NCBI GenBank assembly: GCA_024364735.1
Contig: JAGFNQ010004737.1
Location: 62,001-126,000, forward strand
DNA length: 64,000 nucleotides
Direction: 5' to 3'
Source: Boesenbergia rotunda
Taxonomy: Eukaryota; Streptophyta; Magnoliopsida; Zingiberales; Zingiberaceae
A program made the translations under genes and the position numbers. Under the pieces are notes generated by a model. That model was not told where the DNA came from, made no database searches, and saw only the letters and a list, made by a program, of their open reading frames with translations. Shown here in pieces: positions 12,206 through 23,435 of the stretch; positions within the stretch are counted from its first letter, which is position 1; every line of letters begins with the position of its first letter.

Positions 12206-13600
12206 ATGGATCGATTAGCAGTAAGGCAGGAGATGAAGTTCATTTCGATATTTATATACAAGAAGAGGAGGGAAAGAAAGTTATTTATGCTTTTATTGCT
12301 GACAGTCCTCGTAGCTATCAAAAGGAGTGCTAGGATTAGGAGGAGCATATCATATGCTTATCAGGCATTGTCCAGATACAATATTAGGTCTATAAACTTA
12401 AATGACATGGTTTTTCATAGCGATCGACAATGTGTTGATAACTGTAGGATGGATAGAAGGTCTTTAGACAAACTTTGTTCTTTGCTAACGACTCATGGAA
12501 AATTGAAAGAAAATAAAAATATGTCAATTAGTGAACTTGTAATATCTTTTCTTCACATTATTGCACATAATGTGAAGAATAGGGTCCTAAAACGGCAAAC
12601 AGCTAGATCTGGTGAGACAGTTAGTAGAAAATTTCATTCAATTCTGAACTCTGTTCTACGGTTACACAACATTTTGCTTAGGAAGCCCGAACCAATCCCA
12701 AAAAATTACACGGATGAGAGGTGGAAATGGTTTAAGGTACAAGTATATAGTTTCTATATATTTATTATTTTAATCATCTTAATGTACACAATAAATTAAT
12801 ATGATTTATGATGCTTCTTTGAGTGTAGGGTTGTTTGGGAGCATTAGATGGAACTTATATTAATGTCAATGTCTCAACAGTTGATAGACCAGGTATCGAA
12901 CCAGAAAAGGTGAAATTGCAACCAATGTCTTGGGCGTGTGCACACCGAACATGCAATTTAGCTATGTCTTATCTGGTTGGGAAGGATTTGCAGTAGATGG
13001 TAGAGTCTTAAGGGATGCTATTAGTAGGAGGAATGACTTGAAGATTCCTCAAGGAAATAATTATGTTATAATTAATACAAAATAGGTTGTTATTATATAT
13101 ATTAATACATGTTCACTTGTAATATAGGTTGTTATTATTTGTGTGATGCTAGATACACAAATGGGGAAGGATTTTTGGAACCATATAGAGGTCAAAGGTA
13201 CCATTTGACTGAATGGAGGCAAGGTTACCAACCAGCGACAGCTAAAGAATACTTTAATATGAAACACTCTCAAGCCAGAAATTGCATTGAGAGGTGTTTT
13301 GGCATTTTAAAAGCGAGATGGGCTATATTAAGAGACAAGTCATTTTATTCTGTTAAGACTCAATGTAGGATTATTTTGGCTTGTTGTATTCTTCATAATT
13401 TCATAAGGTATGAAATGACAATTGATCCGATAGAGAGTGAGCTTGACATCCTCGAGTCAAATGAATGTGATGATGATGTCGACGATGATGACGATGATGG
13501 TGATTTGATCAGGCATTGTGAGACCAACTCTGCTTGGACTGAATGGAGAGACAAGCTTGCGGATGATATGTTCATGAGCAGGAAGTCATCGGTTAATTAA
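12206..13600 (+). pseudogene. PIF/Harbinger transposase (DDE_Tnp_4 type), frameshifted
   Basis: The transposase catalyses cut-and-paste transposition. Exon 1 (12206-12736) carries the N-terminal helical region. A GT-AG intron (12737-12828) joins in frame to GCLGALDGTY at 12829, the first catalytic Asp. After DRP near 12890 the homologous frame shifts by one base and continues as RYRTRKGEIATNVLG to about 13072. A second likely intron ends at AG 13128. The last exon (13129-13600) holds the second Asp in LCDARYTNGEGF (the usual Gly after CDA is Arg) and the Glu in NCIERCFGILKARW, then an acidic tail. The frameshift makes it non-autonomous for cleavage. The start ATG at 12206 is the first in frame; an upstream exon is possible. 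Confidence 0.87.
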
Positions 13601-13639
13601 TATTATGTTATTTCTGAAAATTTAGTTTTCCTTTCCATG

Positions 13640-13825
13640 TATTTGAACTCTTTAATCCATTTGTATTTGAGCTTATTATCCATTTGAATAGTTTGAACAA
13701 TGTGATTGTATCTAGATTTGATCCATTTGTATTTGGGCTTATTATCCATTTGAATAGTTTGAACAATTTGATTGTATCTGGATTTGATCCATTTGTATTT
13801 GGGCTTATTATCCATTTATATAGTA
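13640..13825. repeat. 63-bp tandem repeat between Harbinger genes
   Basis: About three units contain GATTTGATCCATTTGTATTTG, GGCTTATTATCCATTTGAATAG and GTTTGAACAATTTGATTGTA. They lie in the intergenic stretch after the transposase. Confidence 0.85.
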
Positions 13826-13897
13826 TTCATTTGATCAATTTGATTATGTTTTATGCAAGAATTATGTGTTATTTGGATGGTTTAATTTCAGTTTTCA

Positions 13898-14983
13898 ATG
13901 GAAGGAAATAGCCACAAGAGGAAAGTTCAAACTGAACAAGTAGAAAGTTCAATGTCAATGAAGTTCAAAAGGAAAACTCAGAGCACTAAACACTTATGGA
14001 CAAAACAAGAGGATGCTGTATTAGTTGACTGTCTTGTTGAGTTGAGCAAAGATTCAACTTGGAAGAGTGAGAATGGTTTTCGAACTGGGTACCTTTTGCA
14101 TTTGGAGAAAGTAATGGCTGCTAAATTGCCATCTAGCAATTTGAAGGCTACCCCTCATATCGTGTCAAGATACAAGCTACTTAAGAGACAATTCCATGCT
14201 ATCAATGAAATGCTGAACCATAGTAGTGGATTTGGGTGGAATGATGTTGAGAGGTGTATTATTGCTACAAAGGATGTTTTTGATGATTGGGTTAAGGTAA
14301 TTTTTTCTTTTTTTGGGTTTTTTTTTCATTTATTTGTTCATTATAAGTTTTTTTTACAGCTTTTAACTAACGATATATTTTTAATTTAGAGTCATCCAGC
14401 TGCTATTGGTTTAAGGAATAAAGAGTTTCCCCATCTTGATGACTTGATGTCTGTGTGGGGGAAAGATCATGCCACAGGAGCTAATGCAGAAACCCCAGCT
14501 GATGCGGTAGAAGAGATAAATTTATGCGATGAAGAGGTTGACACGTTTGAGCTTGAAAAAGACGAACATGCTGAAGGTCATAAAGATGATTCTGATGATG
14601 GCAACCAAGCAATAAGGATGTCTGAAATTCCAAGTTCATCAGTTTGTCCAACAAACAAGAAGTCAACCAACAGAAAGAAAAAAGGAAAGTCTGATGGTGC
14701 TCTAGGTGACTTAGTGGGAGAGATTCAAAACTATATCATTTTTGTTAATAAGGTTGATGCAGAGATGTCTACCTACTTCAAGAAACAAAACGAGAATAGT
14801 GATAGAAAAATGAAGATATATGAAGAGGTAATAGAACTTGCTGAATTTTCTAAGCAAGAAATTATGGATGTCGGGGAGTACATTCTCAAGGATGACCACA
14901 AGGTTGACAACTTTTTTGCATTGCCAAAGATATTTAGGAGAAGTTATGTGATGAAGCAGCTCTCTGAGATCCATCCTAAATGA
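13898..14983 (+). CDS. Myb/SANT-like DNA-binding protein of PIF/Harbinger (second ORF)
   Basis: In PIF/Harbinger elements this second protein binds DNA and helps the transposase reach the nucleus and the element ends. Exon 1 is 13898-14296. A clean GT-AG phase-0 intron spans 14297-14389, and exon 2 is 14390-14983, giving about 330 residues. The Myb/SANT-like domain covers roughly residues 30-135, with WTKQEDAVLVDCLVEL as the first helix and GFGWND before the last. The middle is acidic, followed by a basic stretch (NRKKKGK) and a C-terminal helical segment ending near YVMKQLSEIHPK. No stop or frameshift is visible, unlike the neighbouring transposase. The ATG at 13898 is the first in frame. 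Confidence 0.88.
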
Positions 14984-16239
14984 TTTAGCTATTTGAATTA
15001 GGTTGTTGGTACTTATATTTTGATATACATTTGGATAGTCGCGATATTATTTTGAACAAAACTTATTTAGATGAATATCATTTTGGGTTGAACTTGGATT
15101 GACTTTTATTTGATGAATGTCTTTTTGAATTATTTCTATCTATTGAAGTATGCAGCAGATTAATTTCTGTGTAGAATTTCTGTGTATGATATATTCTGTG
15201 TATGATATCTTCTATGTATAATCTTCTGCCTGCACCTCATGAAGCCAATGAACCCTCCACCTGTACCTACAGCTTCATCTCAGCATCAGCGATATTCACC
15301 AAGGAAAAGGGCAGGAAACCCTTCAACTGCTCCATCTCCACTACACATTCCATTTTTATTATTCTAGTTATTGATATGTGAAGAAATGAATAACACTAGG
15401 CACTTGCTATATTGAGCTCTTTAGCTGTATCAGGTGAGTCATGAGTGACAATTGAAGCCTCTCCATTGACATTGACACTGATAAGGAGAACCATAGATGC
15501 TATGGGCTGCCTCAGACTGTTATTCTAATCATCATTTGGAACCCATAACCATCACATGATTATCAACTTCAACCAAAGAATTGCTCAAAATATCATTTAT
15601 TGTTAGAGAATAAGACATTTTGGTTTCAGAATGTAAAGATTATAACTAGTTTTGTTGATAACATTCCTAAACCCACTCCAATGTTGATTGTTGATACAAC
15701 TTTGTCCACTTGGAAATCAATCGTGCATTTTGAAGTTCTTTCTAGGATTGGTTTAGCTGACTCGTCGTACACAAGGCTGCCTGCATTTTTTGATGTAGGT
15801 TCATTCTGAGCTATAATTTGGTGAGTATTCATTTCCACACAGGACCATCAATAATTCTACGAATATGACATGTTAAGATAAGATTAACTACTTGTCTTAG
15901 TATTTTGTGATTATCATTTGATTGTTCTTCATCATGGCCATCCTGTCTTGCAACTGATTGTTGGATGATATATATTTTACATTTTTTGGGATGCATCAAT
16001 AAATTGATGGTGATGAAATTTCTTGCTTGTGTGTATGTGGACAGCATGCCCCCTTGTTTCAAAAATTCAATATTACTTGTTACAAATATTCTTTTATTTT
16101 TTTATTTTCTTTCTATCTATCTTTCTTTCTTGTCCTTTGCCATTTCAAATTTAGTTCTCTTTGGACTTGTTACAGGATGCAGCGAAATATGGGTCAATTT
16201 ACCTCTTCGAAATCGAAGATTGATGGCTCCATGGGTGAT
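14984..16239 (+). other. Harbinger 3' half, left part, mostly noncoding
   Basis: This is AT-rich sequence without a complete gene. Two short stretches look coding-like: a Pro/Ser-rich reading from 15240 to about 15365, and an open frame at 15600-15809 that is also open on the minus strand. I recognise neither. It ends at the target duplication (16240-16244) of copia B. Confidence 0.5.
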
Positions 16240-16339
16240 GCTACTGTTGGTGCAGAAGGCACCCAAGTCAAACCTGTGTTTTGATAATGGCAACTGAGTT
16301 CAAAAGTTAAGTCTTACTTGTTTTCTAACAAGTTACTCT

Positions 16340-16620
16340 AGTGTACAGGAAAAGCCCTAGCGAAGGACTGCTAGGCACTGGCGAGGGAATGCCAGAGTCA
16401 AAAGCCCTAGCGAAGGACTGCTAGGCACCTGGCGAAGGAATGCCAGGGTAAAAAGCCCTAGCGAAGGACTGCTAGGCGCCAGGCGAAGGACAGCTTGGGA
16501 CTAAAGCCCTAGCAAAGGAATGCTAGGCACCGGGCGAAGGACAGCTTGGTATCCAAGACCTGACAAAGGACCGTCAGGCAAAAGTACAACCAAAGGAGCG
16601 GTTGGCATCAGGTAAATTCT
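16340..16620. repeat. CCTAGC/GCTAGG tandem hairpins, B 5' LTR
   Basis: Units of about 50 bp contain CCCTAGCGAAGGACTGCTAGG-like hairpins alternating with CTGGCGAAGGAATGCCAG hairpins. The same block is at 23543-23780 in the 3' LTR. Confidence 0.88.
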
Positions 16621-16844
16621 CCCGAGAGGAGTAGGTGAGGACGCGTTCCCCGTCGAGGGAACAGTAGGCGTCGGTTCGACCTAGGGCTCCATTTAGGAGA
16701 CCAAAGTCAGAACCAAGACAGCTAAGGCTATATAAACTAATAATTAATTATTTTATTGTGTTTTGGACTAACCCTGGATGCAGGACCGAAGGAACGTGTG
16801 TCTGCAACTCAGATATCCTCAAAGGAGTGAGGCAGCAGCTGAGC

Positions 16845-17215
16845 AGGGCGCCCTAAGTGTCCAAGGCGCCCCCAAGGTGAACCAGAACCAAGTGAAGCAA
16901 AAAGGGCTTCGGCTGCTTACTGGGCAGGGCGCCCTCAGTAGCCAGGGCGCCCTCAGCAGCCAAGGCGCCCTCAGTAGCCAGGGCGCCCCGCACCCATGAC
17001 TGCGAAGCTTCACCCTCATCCACAGTCGAGATTTCTACGCGGAAGAAGTCAGCCAGGGCGCCTTCTGCGACCAGGGCGCCTTCTGCGACCAGGGCGCCTT
17101 CTGCGACCAGGGCGCCTTCTGCGACCAGGGCGCCCCCAGAGTCAAAGTTATCCCTATTCGGATGGGATAACGTTTGACCGAGCTAAATCCGGATCGGCTG
17201 ACACGTGGTAGGGCG
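16845..17215. repeat. 18-bp GGCGCC repeats, B 5' LTR
   Basis: About ten copies of an 18-bp unit with the palindrome AGGGCGCCCT or AGGGCGCCTT occur in two clusters (16845-16990 and 17050-17140). The 3' LTR has fewer (24030-24355), so copy number changed after insertion or during reverse transcription. Confidence 0.92.
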
Positions 17216-17226
17216 CCCCATGGTGC

Positions 17227-17233
17227 TATAAAT
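17227..17233 (+). promoter_or_regulatory. LTR TATA box of element B
   Basis: TATAAAT follows the GGCGCC array. The same box is at 24364-24370 in the 3' LTR. Transcription probably starts some 25-35 bp downstream. Confidence 0.7.
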
Positions 17234-17647
17234 AGCACCCAACGCCCAAGCATTGAAGAACAACTTCGAACCAAAGCTTCCACGCTCTTCTGTGCTCACG
17301 CTTTGTTCCGGAAACTGCCCAACTCAAGCGACGACGTCCCGCTGCTCCGGAAAATCAACCTACAACCGGACGTCGGTAAAAGAAGTGATTTTTTTCATTA
17401 AAAGTTTATGGTGCTATACTTGTAAATCTATTTTTGTAAACTGATTTTGCGTTCATATAGAATTGCCCAAAGTAAACAATCAACGATCGTGGGCCTTGGA
17501 GTAGGAGTCGACCTAGGCTCCGAACCAAGTAAAAAATACTGTGTTCGCGTGTTTTGTTTCTTTCCGCTGTGTAAATTGCTCTCTCCATAAATTCGAAAAG
17601 TTTACCGATATTCACCCCCCCTCTATCGGTTCTATCGATCCAACAAG

Positions 17648-17660
17648 TGGTATCAGAGCG
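17648..17660 (+). promoter_or_regulatory. Primer binding site of element B
   Basis: TGGTATCAGAGCG begins two bases after the LTR end and is complementary to the 3' end of initiator tRNA-Met, the usual copia primer. Confidence 0.92.
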
Positions 17661-17877
17661 GGGAAGTTCAAACTTGGTGCAACCACCAGTTTGAAAATTT
17701 CTTTTCGGATTTTCTTTATTATTTTTTTTGAATTTTTAAATATTTTTTCGTTCGAATTTTTTTCCGTTAATCGAGGTTGGTACAACACCCCTCGATATTT
17801 TATTTCCCTTATCCCGCACTACTAATCCAAGACCAAGTCTTGGGATATTTTTCTAGTAGTTTTCTTTTTCAGATTAA

Positions 17878-19529
17878 ATGGCTATGCATGAGGGATTCAG
17901 CACCGCTAGACCTCCACTTTTCAGTGGAGAAGACTTTTCTTACTGAAAAAGTTGTATGGAGGTCCACCTGAAAACTCAGGTGGATATGTGGATCATCATC
18001 CAGTCCGGTCTGGAGATCCCCAAAAACGCCGAAGGACTACCTCAAAGCTACTCGGAGTGGGACAACACCCTAAAACGAAGAATAGAAGCCGATGCAAAAG
18101 CAACACAAACCCTACAATGCGGGCTGACAAAGGAAGAGATCAACCGAGTAGGCCCCTTCAACAGTGCCAAGGAGCTGTGGGCAAAATTGATTGAGCTACA
18201 CGAAGGAACGTCAGACACCAGGATCAGCAAGAGGGATCTGCTCCTGAACAAATTGTTCACTATCAAGATGGTCGACAACGAAACAGCAGCCCAACTCCAC
18301 GCACGCATCCAAGAACTGATGAACGATTTTCACACGATAGGTCACAAGGTCGAAAACCGTGACCTAATAAGGTATGCCCTAAACGCTTTCCCTAGAAATA
18401 CCTTGTGGGCATCTTGGTAGATGCATACAAGGTTTCAAGGGATCTCTCCAAAATTAAATTAGATGAATTATTTTCTGAGTTAGAACTTCAAGAGCAGACT
18501 AACTGCAATATGGCCGAGAAGAGTATTGCCTTTTTTGCAGGAAAAACTGGAAAAGCGACAAAAAAGAAACCTCAACTTGAACTCGTGCTCAACTCTGATT
18601 CAGATGCAGAAGATGAAGAAGCAGATCAATTTGAGCTGGTCCGATTGGCCCGAAGCTACTACAAAAAATTGAAAAATCAAGCCAACACACGGAGGACAAG
18701 CCGAAGAAAGGACGAACCAGCTGAACCAGCAAATGACAAACACAAGCCCAACCTAACCTGCTACGAGTGCAAGAAGAAGGGCCACTACAAGACAGAATGT
18801 CCAAATCTGAAGGAGTCCAAGAAGACAAGAAGGAAAAAGGCACTCCAAGCAACCTGGGACGAATCTTCCTCAGAAGAAGAAGAGGAAGCACCCCAATCAA
18901 ACCAACTAGCCCTGACCGCCTCAGAAAAGGTCCAGACTGAGTCAGAATCAGAACATGACGACGGCGAGCTAACTTTTACAGAAGACGGCGAAATTAAGGT
19001 AACTGGTTTTAATAGATGTGAATTAAGTGAATTAATTTCATTTCTTTCTCGAGACTTGGCAAAAGCCAAACTCCGAGTAGAATCTCTCCGACAGGAAGTA
19101 AAACTCCTGAATGAGGGAGCTGACTCTAAACCCTTAACCGAGAAGGTTCAGGAAGGAACTCCTACTCAAGTTGAAAAACTTGAAAAGGAAAACTCCTCCC
19201 TGAAAACTCAGGTTAAGGATCTTAGATCAGCCTTAGAACGATTTACTTCTGGTTCCAAAAAACTTGACATGATTCTTGGGAAACAGAAGTCCGTTCTAAA
19301 TCGATCCGGACTTGGCTACCGAACCAAATCCCGACAAAGATCGTATTTGGCTGTACTGAATCAGTCCAGAGGAAAAATTCAGGCATGGGTACCTAAACTG
19401 TGCCTGAACCAACCAACTGGATCAAATCAGTATTGGATCCCCAAGGACAAGATTCACATCTTGCCTAACCATCACCGTGGCTTTAGTCCAGGGGGAGCCA
19501 AACTGAAAATAATATTTATTGTTCATTAA
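17878..19529 (+). pseudogene. gag: Gag of element B (one stop, one frameshift)
   Basis: This is the capsid/nucleocapsid protein of the element. ATG 17878 follows the leader and opens MAMHEGFSTARPPLFSGEDF, a typical copia capsid start. A Trp codon of the conserved YWK motif is a stop (TGA 17944-17946). The capsid then runs to 18412, where loss of one base shifts the frame. The rest (to 19529) carries the CCHC zinc knuckle CYECKKKGHYKTEC (near 18758-18800), an acidic Ser-rich stretch, a coiled coil (about 19050-19260) and a C-terminal WVPK/WIPK region. Only two lesions in about 550 codons suggest fairly recent inactivation. Confidence 0.9.
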
Positions 19530-20100
19530 AATTTAATTTTTGATTGCAAATTGTTTGATTGATTGTTTATTTAAAATTCTGCAATTTATCATGCTTAAAA
19601 TTAGAAATGGTTAGTATAAGGACTGAACACACTTAACTGAAACTTGACAACATAGTATTGGGTGGAGGTGAGATGATAGTACGTTAGGGAAGCCAATTTG
19701 GCGGAACTAGCCGAAGCTACCGATCCAAGACCCAAACTAGATAGACCAGAAATTTTTCAAAGAATAATTTTGAAAATGAAATTTCATTAAAAGGCTTTGT
19801 CAAGGAAAGGGTGGATGATCCCATAAGGCTACGGCCAAAGAAGGCCTAGTGCCTCGCCAAGACCTGGAAGTCAATTTTTGAAATTCAAATTCAAATTAAT
19901 TTTTGTCAAATTCGAATCTAACACAAAAATTCAATTATTTGTAGATTTAAACTTCTTTTGAAAAATTTAATTGTTTTCAAAATTAATTATGTTTTCAAAA
20001 TTTAATTATTTTCAAAATAAACCTTCAAAATTAACAAAACCTGTCTCACAAAACCTATAAGGTTAACGTGATTGAAAACCCTAGATTTGGGTGAGACAGT
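19530..20100 (+). other. Conserved post-gag spacer of element B
   Basis: This matches the gag-pol spacer of A from just after the gag stop to GGGTGAGACAG near 20090-20100, where the two elements part. No ORF is visible. Confidence 0.75.
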
Positions 20101-20149
20101 AAAATTAAGACTCAATTATGATTCCTTTAATACCTGTGTTGTAGTTAAA

Positions 20150-20617
20150 TTATATATCTTAAACCATGGTCAACATAGTCAAACTATGGTCAAAAAGGTC
20201 AAACTTCGGTCAAAGCAGTCAAACCTCGGACAATATAGTCAAATCTGGTCAAAAACACTCAAATTAGGTTAAATCCGGTCAAAAACACTCAAATTGGGTC
20301 AAAACCAGATCTTAGGGCGCCCAATCTCTTTAGTGCGCCCCGAGGGTGGTCAAAAGCTGCCAAAAGGCAGCTGCAGTCCTATTTAGGGCGCCCTTGTCAT
20401 GCAGGGCACCCTCCCACTGTCATTCAACGGCAGAAAGCTGCACAAACGGAACTGTAGACCTGGTCAAGGCGCCCTCGTCCGGAAAGGCGCCCTCGCCAGT
20501 GTCCTTCAGTGGCGAAAACTGCCTAAAGGCAGCTGCAGCCTGGTCAAGGCGCCCTAGTCAGACAGGGCGCCCTCGTCAGGCAGGGCGCCCTCCCGAGAAA
20601 GGGCGCCCGAAACTGCC
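20150..20617. repeat. GGTCAAA repeats and GGCGCC palindromes before accessory ORF
   Basis: First come about ten short repeats of the type ATGGTCAAA or GGTCAAAAACACTCAAA (20165-20310). Then follow about eight GGGCGCCC/AAGGCGCCCT palindromes (20315-20610), the class found in the LTRs of A, B and E. Confidence 0.85.
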
Positions 20618-20626
20618 TATAAAAAG
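20618..20626 (+). promoter_or_regulatory. Putative TATA box of accessory ORF
   Basis: TATAAAAAG lies directly after the GGCGCC array and 112-120 bp before ATG 20738, followed by a C/T-rich leader. The arrangement imitates the LTR promoter. Confidence 0.65.
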
Positions 20627-20737
20627 GGGCTCCCTTCCCCTCCTTCTCTTCACACCCAAAACACTTCTCCTCCTCAACTTTCTACCTTCCAAGAGATATT
20701 GCAACCCTCTCAAGCTCTCAAGCCCTCATCTTCAACA

Positions 20738-21940
20738 ATGCCTCCCCGAGCAAACCGGTATAATTTTTTTTGTTGTTAATTTCTTTTCAATTTTTCATTA
20801 AATGCATACTTTCTTTAAGTACACATTCTTTCTCTTAGAAGACGCCGACCTAACCAGGCAGAACCCGGTACTCAACCTAGTCCTGATCCTAGGTTTCCCA
20901 ATTTAGAATTGTGTAACAAGTTCTCTCGTACCACCTATAAACCTATCAAGACAAGCTACTTGAATAGACTATTTTTCACCCAATCCTGTCCCCTAGCTAT
21001 GAACGTCATAAACCTCTACCAACTGGATAATCTCGTATTCTGCACCCACCAAATCAATACTTCCTTATGTGCAGAATTTTACAATAACATAATTAGACAA
21101 GATAATCTCATGTTCTCCACCATGGTTCAAGGTATTCCCTTAACTATCACACCAACATTACTGAACCGATTTCTAGGACTACGACCCTCGCAGTCCACCT
21201 TCTGTTGTTACCCTCCTAGGGAGCATCCCTTTGATGCTCCCTACTCTCACATTACCTTGGACACATTACACTCATACTTCTTTAGGCAACCAGTGGCCAG
21301 ACGATTTCAGTGAGTCGATTTAGAGGTCCAGGACTACGCCCTATATAGGGTCTTAGTCCGATGTATTCTGCCATTATCCACCAGGGACGTCACCACTATG
21401 CGACCATTCCATACCTTTCTCCTGTACGCCTTAATTCACCAGCTAGATATTGATATAGGACTTCATATGTTTCACACTATCCTACACGCATCCAGTGTGA
21501 CCACGCAAGGGCGGGTACGCACACCCTACTGCCATATCATCACATCCTTATTACATCACCATGGTAGGAACATTACCGAGGGAGAGATGGTCGATCTAAC
21601 CGATTATGATGAAATAGGCTATAGAAACTTCGCCCTAGCAGGTATAGAGGTGTCCGGTACCGGGGTCTTGTCCTGGAGACGTCAGAGAGCAGCTCCCCAG
21701 ATCGATACGGACGAGGAGGTTGAGTACGATGTCGCAGATGTAGCCGCAGCAGCCCGAGCACATATAGACGAGCCTGCTCCACCGACTCTGTACGAGAGAG
21801 TGACACAGCTTGAGACACGGGTCCAGAGCCTCCGAGAAGAAGTGGAGGCAAACCATAGTGAAGACAGAGAGACAAACCTAGGCTACTACACCAGCATCAT
21901 GAGTACCCTCACAGCTGATAGGGAGGCCAGAGATGCCTAG
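20738..21940 (+). pseudogene. Accessory ORF of B, 'putative plant transposon protein' type
   Basis: The function is unknown. Exon 1 (20738-20757) encodes MPPRAN and part of the next codon. A GT-AG intron spans 20758-20838. The main exon (20839-21940) opens RRPNQAEPG and runs in one frame to 21940 apart from one stop (TGA 21311-21313, probably a Trp codon). The length is about 370 residues. The core around CAEFYNNI, FLGLRPS and a downstream helical region resembles the plant-restricted family annotated as putative plant transposon protein. The C-terminal quarter is an acidic then coiled-coil segment (TLYERVTQLETRVQSLREEV). It replaces pol. The ORF at 63051 shares core and intron position. Confidence 0.75.
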
Positions 21941-23421
21941 TATCATGAGATGATGACTCTGTTCCGATCCTGGCAGCCTGGGTCATCTGACCACCCTGGA
22001 CCCTCTTCTTTTTAGCTAACCTATTTCCAGCGTTGTACTAAGTAACTTGACTCGTGTTTTGACTATTCTGCACCTTTGCTTGATCAGTAATCCATTTGGT
22101 TTGACTATTATGTCTAATCTTGATTGTGTTCAGTAGAATAGGTTAACTACATTTCTTTCTATTATTGTTCTATTGTTTTTTTGCTTCTAAAAATAGAATT
22201 TGAAAAACTGTTTTACTTAAATCAGTTTTCATTTTAAATATTTTCGACTTAGTTTTATTTTTACTTCAAAACTACCCCTTTTCAAAACTAGGGCTTTTTC
22301 GAAAATGGACTTAGCCTAGGTCCTAACCCTAGAACAGCATGCACCTATAGACTTAAAAGTCAGCATCTCACAAGCACCTTAGGGTACTTTTGATTGATAA
22401 CCTAGAATGGGTTGAGATGCTTAGGTCTTTGCCTTAATTCAAGATGCTTTATGTCAGTGCATCTGCAGTAATTGGGGCACTAAATACAACTTTCACAACA
22501 ATCAAGTTAAGTGTCAAGTTTAGAAAATCTAACTTGAACAGAAACACATAACTTGACTAACCCTAGCAAAACCTACTATTTATGACAGTTAGTAAGTAGC
22601 TAATTGGGTTAGACAGGTCCCTACAGAGAAAATTGATTGATTTACCTTAAGTCTAATTATGAATTGGTTCAGTACAGCAAAATCTTAATAATTTCCTTTA
22701 TGCATTTTATTTCTGCTATATTTATTTGTTTTGATATATGGCAAAGGGGGAGAGATAGGAAAGGAGAGAACATTTTTGCTCATTTTTACTCTATTCAAAA
22801 ACCTTTTCAAAATTAGCTACGTACTTAAGCAAATCCTTCTGTTTCCCAACGATCTTATTAACTAAGTACTTAGGTTTTTCAAATTTATTAATTAATTAAG
22901 TACTTAAGTGTTTCAAAATTTATTAAGTACTTAAGTTTTTCAAAATTTATTAAGTACTTATGTTTTTCAAAATTTATTAAGTACTTAAATCTTCCAAATT
23001 TATAAAGTACTTAAATCTTCCAAATTCATTAAGTACTTAAATCTTCAAAATTATTAAGTACTTAAGTTTTCCAAATGTACTAAAGTTTTTTCTTACTAAG
23101 TAGTTAAGCTTTTGAAATCTTACCAAGTACTTAAGTTAACACTTTCAAAACTTTTGAGTACCTTAAAACTTAAGGCTTCAAACATTTTTACTACTCTAAA
23201 AATCATGCATCAAAAACCCTCTTATGTACTTTTTAACTTAAGCTATTAAAAGTACCTAAAACTTAAGCTTTCAAAGCATAAATTCACTCCAAGTAATGAT
23301 TTTCTTAAACCCACGAATTTTTAAAAAATCTAGGGGGAGATTCCTTCCAGGGGGAGGGAACGAAATTTAACTTTTCATGCTTGCTTAAACTTAACTTTTT
23401 GAACTAGGGTTGCCATAAATC
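21941..23421 (+). other. 3' noncoding region of element B
   Basis: From about 22240 this matches the A region after pol (29192-30446), including the shared CAAAACTAGGGCTTTTTCG and GGTTGAGATGCTTAGGTCT blocks. No ORF is visible. Confidence 0.75.
22840..23125. repeat. AAGTACTTAAG tandem repeats in B
   Basis: About ten units of 25-35 bp contain TTATTAAGTACTTAAG followed by TTTTCAAA. AAGTACTT is a palindrome. A related array stands at the same place in A (29790-30270). Confidence 0.88.
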
Positions 23422-23435
23422 AAAAAGGGGGAGAT
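23422..23435 (+). promoter_or_regulatory. Polypurine tract of element B
   Basis: AAAAAGGGGGAGAT directly precedes the 3' LTR and would prime plus-strand synthesis. Confidence 0.9.

Larger units (their letters stand above)
16245..17645 (+). repeat. 5' LTR of element B
   Basis: It is 1401 bp with ends TGTTGGTGCAG and GATCCAACA. It contains CCTAGC/GCTAGG hairpin repeats (16340-16620), GGCGCC repeats (16845-17215), a TATA box (17227-17233) and a C-rich tract TTCACCCCCCC shortly before its end. It is 53 bp longer than the 3' LTR, mainly from extra 18-bp GGCGCC units. Confidence 0.95.

Noticed and set aside
16819..17283. Repetitive ORFs (GAL/APW repeats) in the B LTRs
   Set aside because: They are readings of the 18-bp GGCGCC repeat in several frames on both strands.
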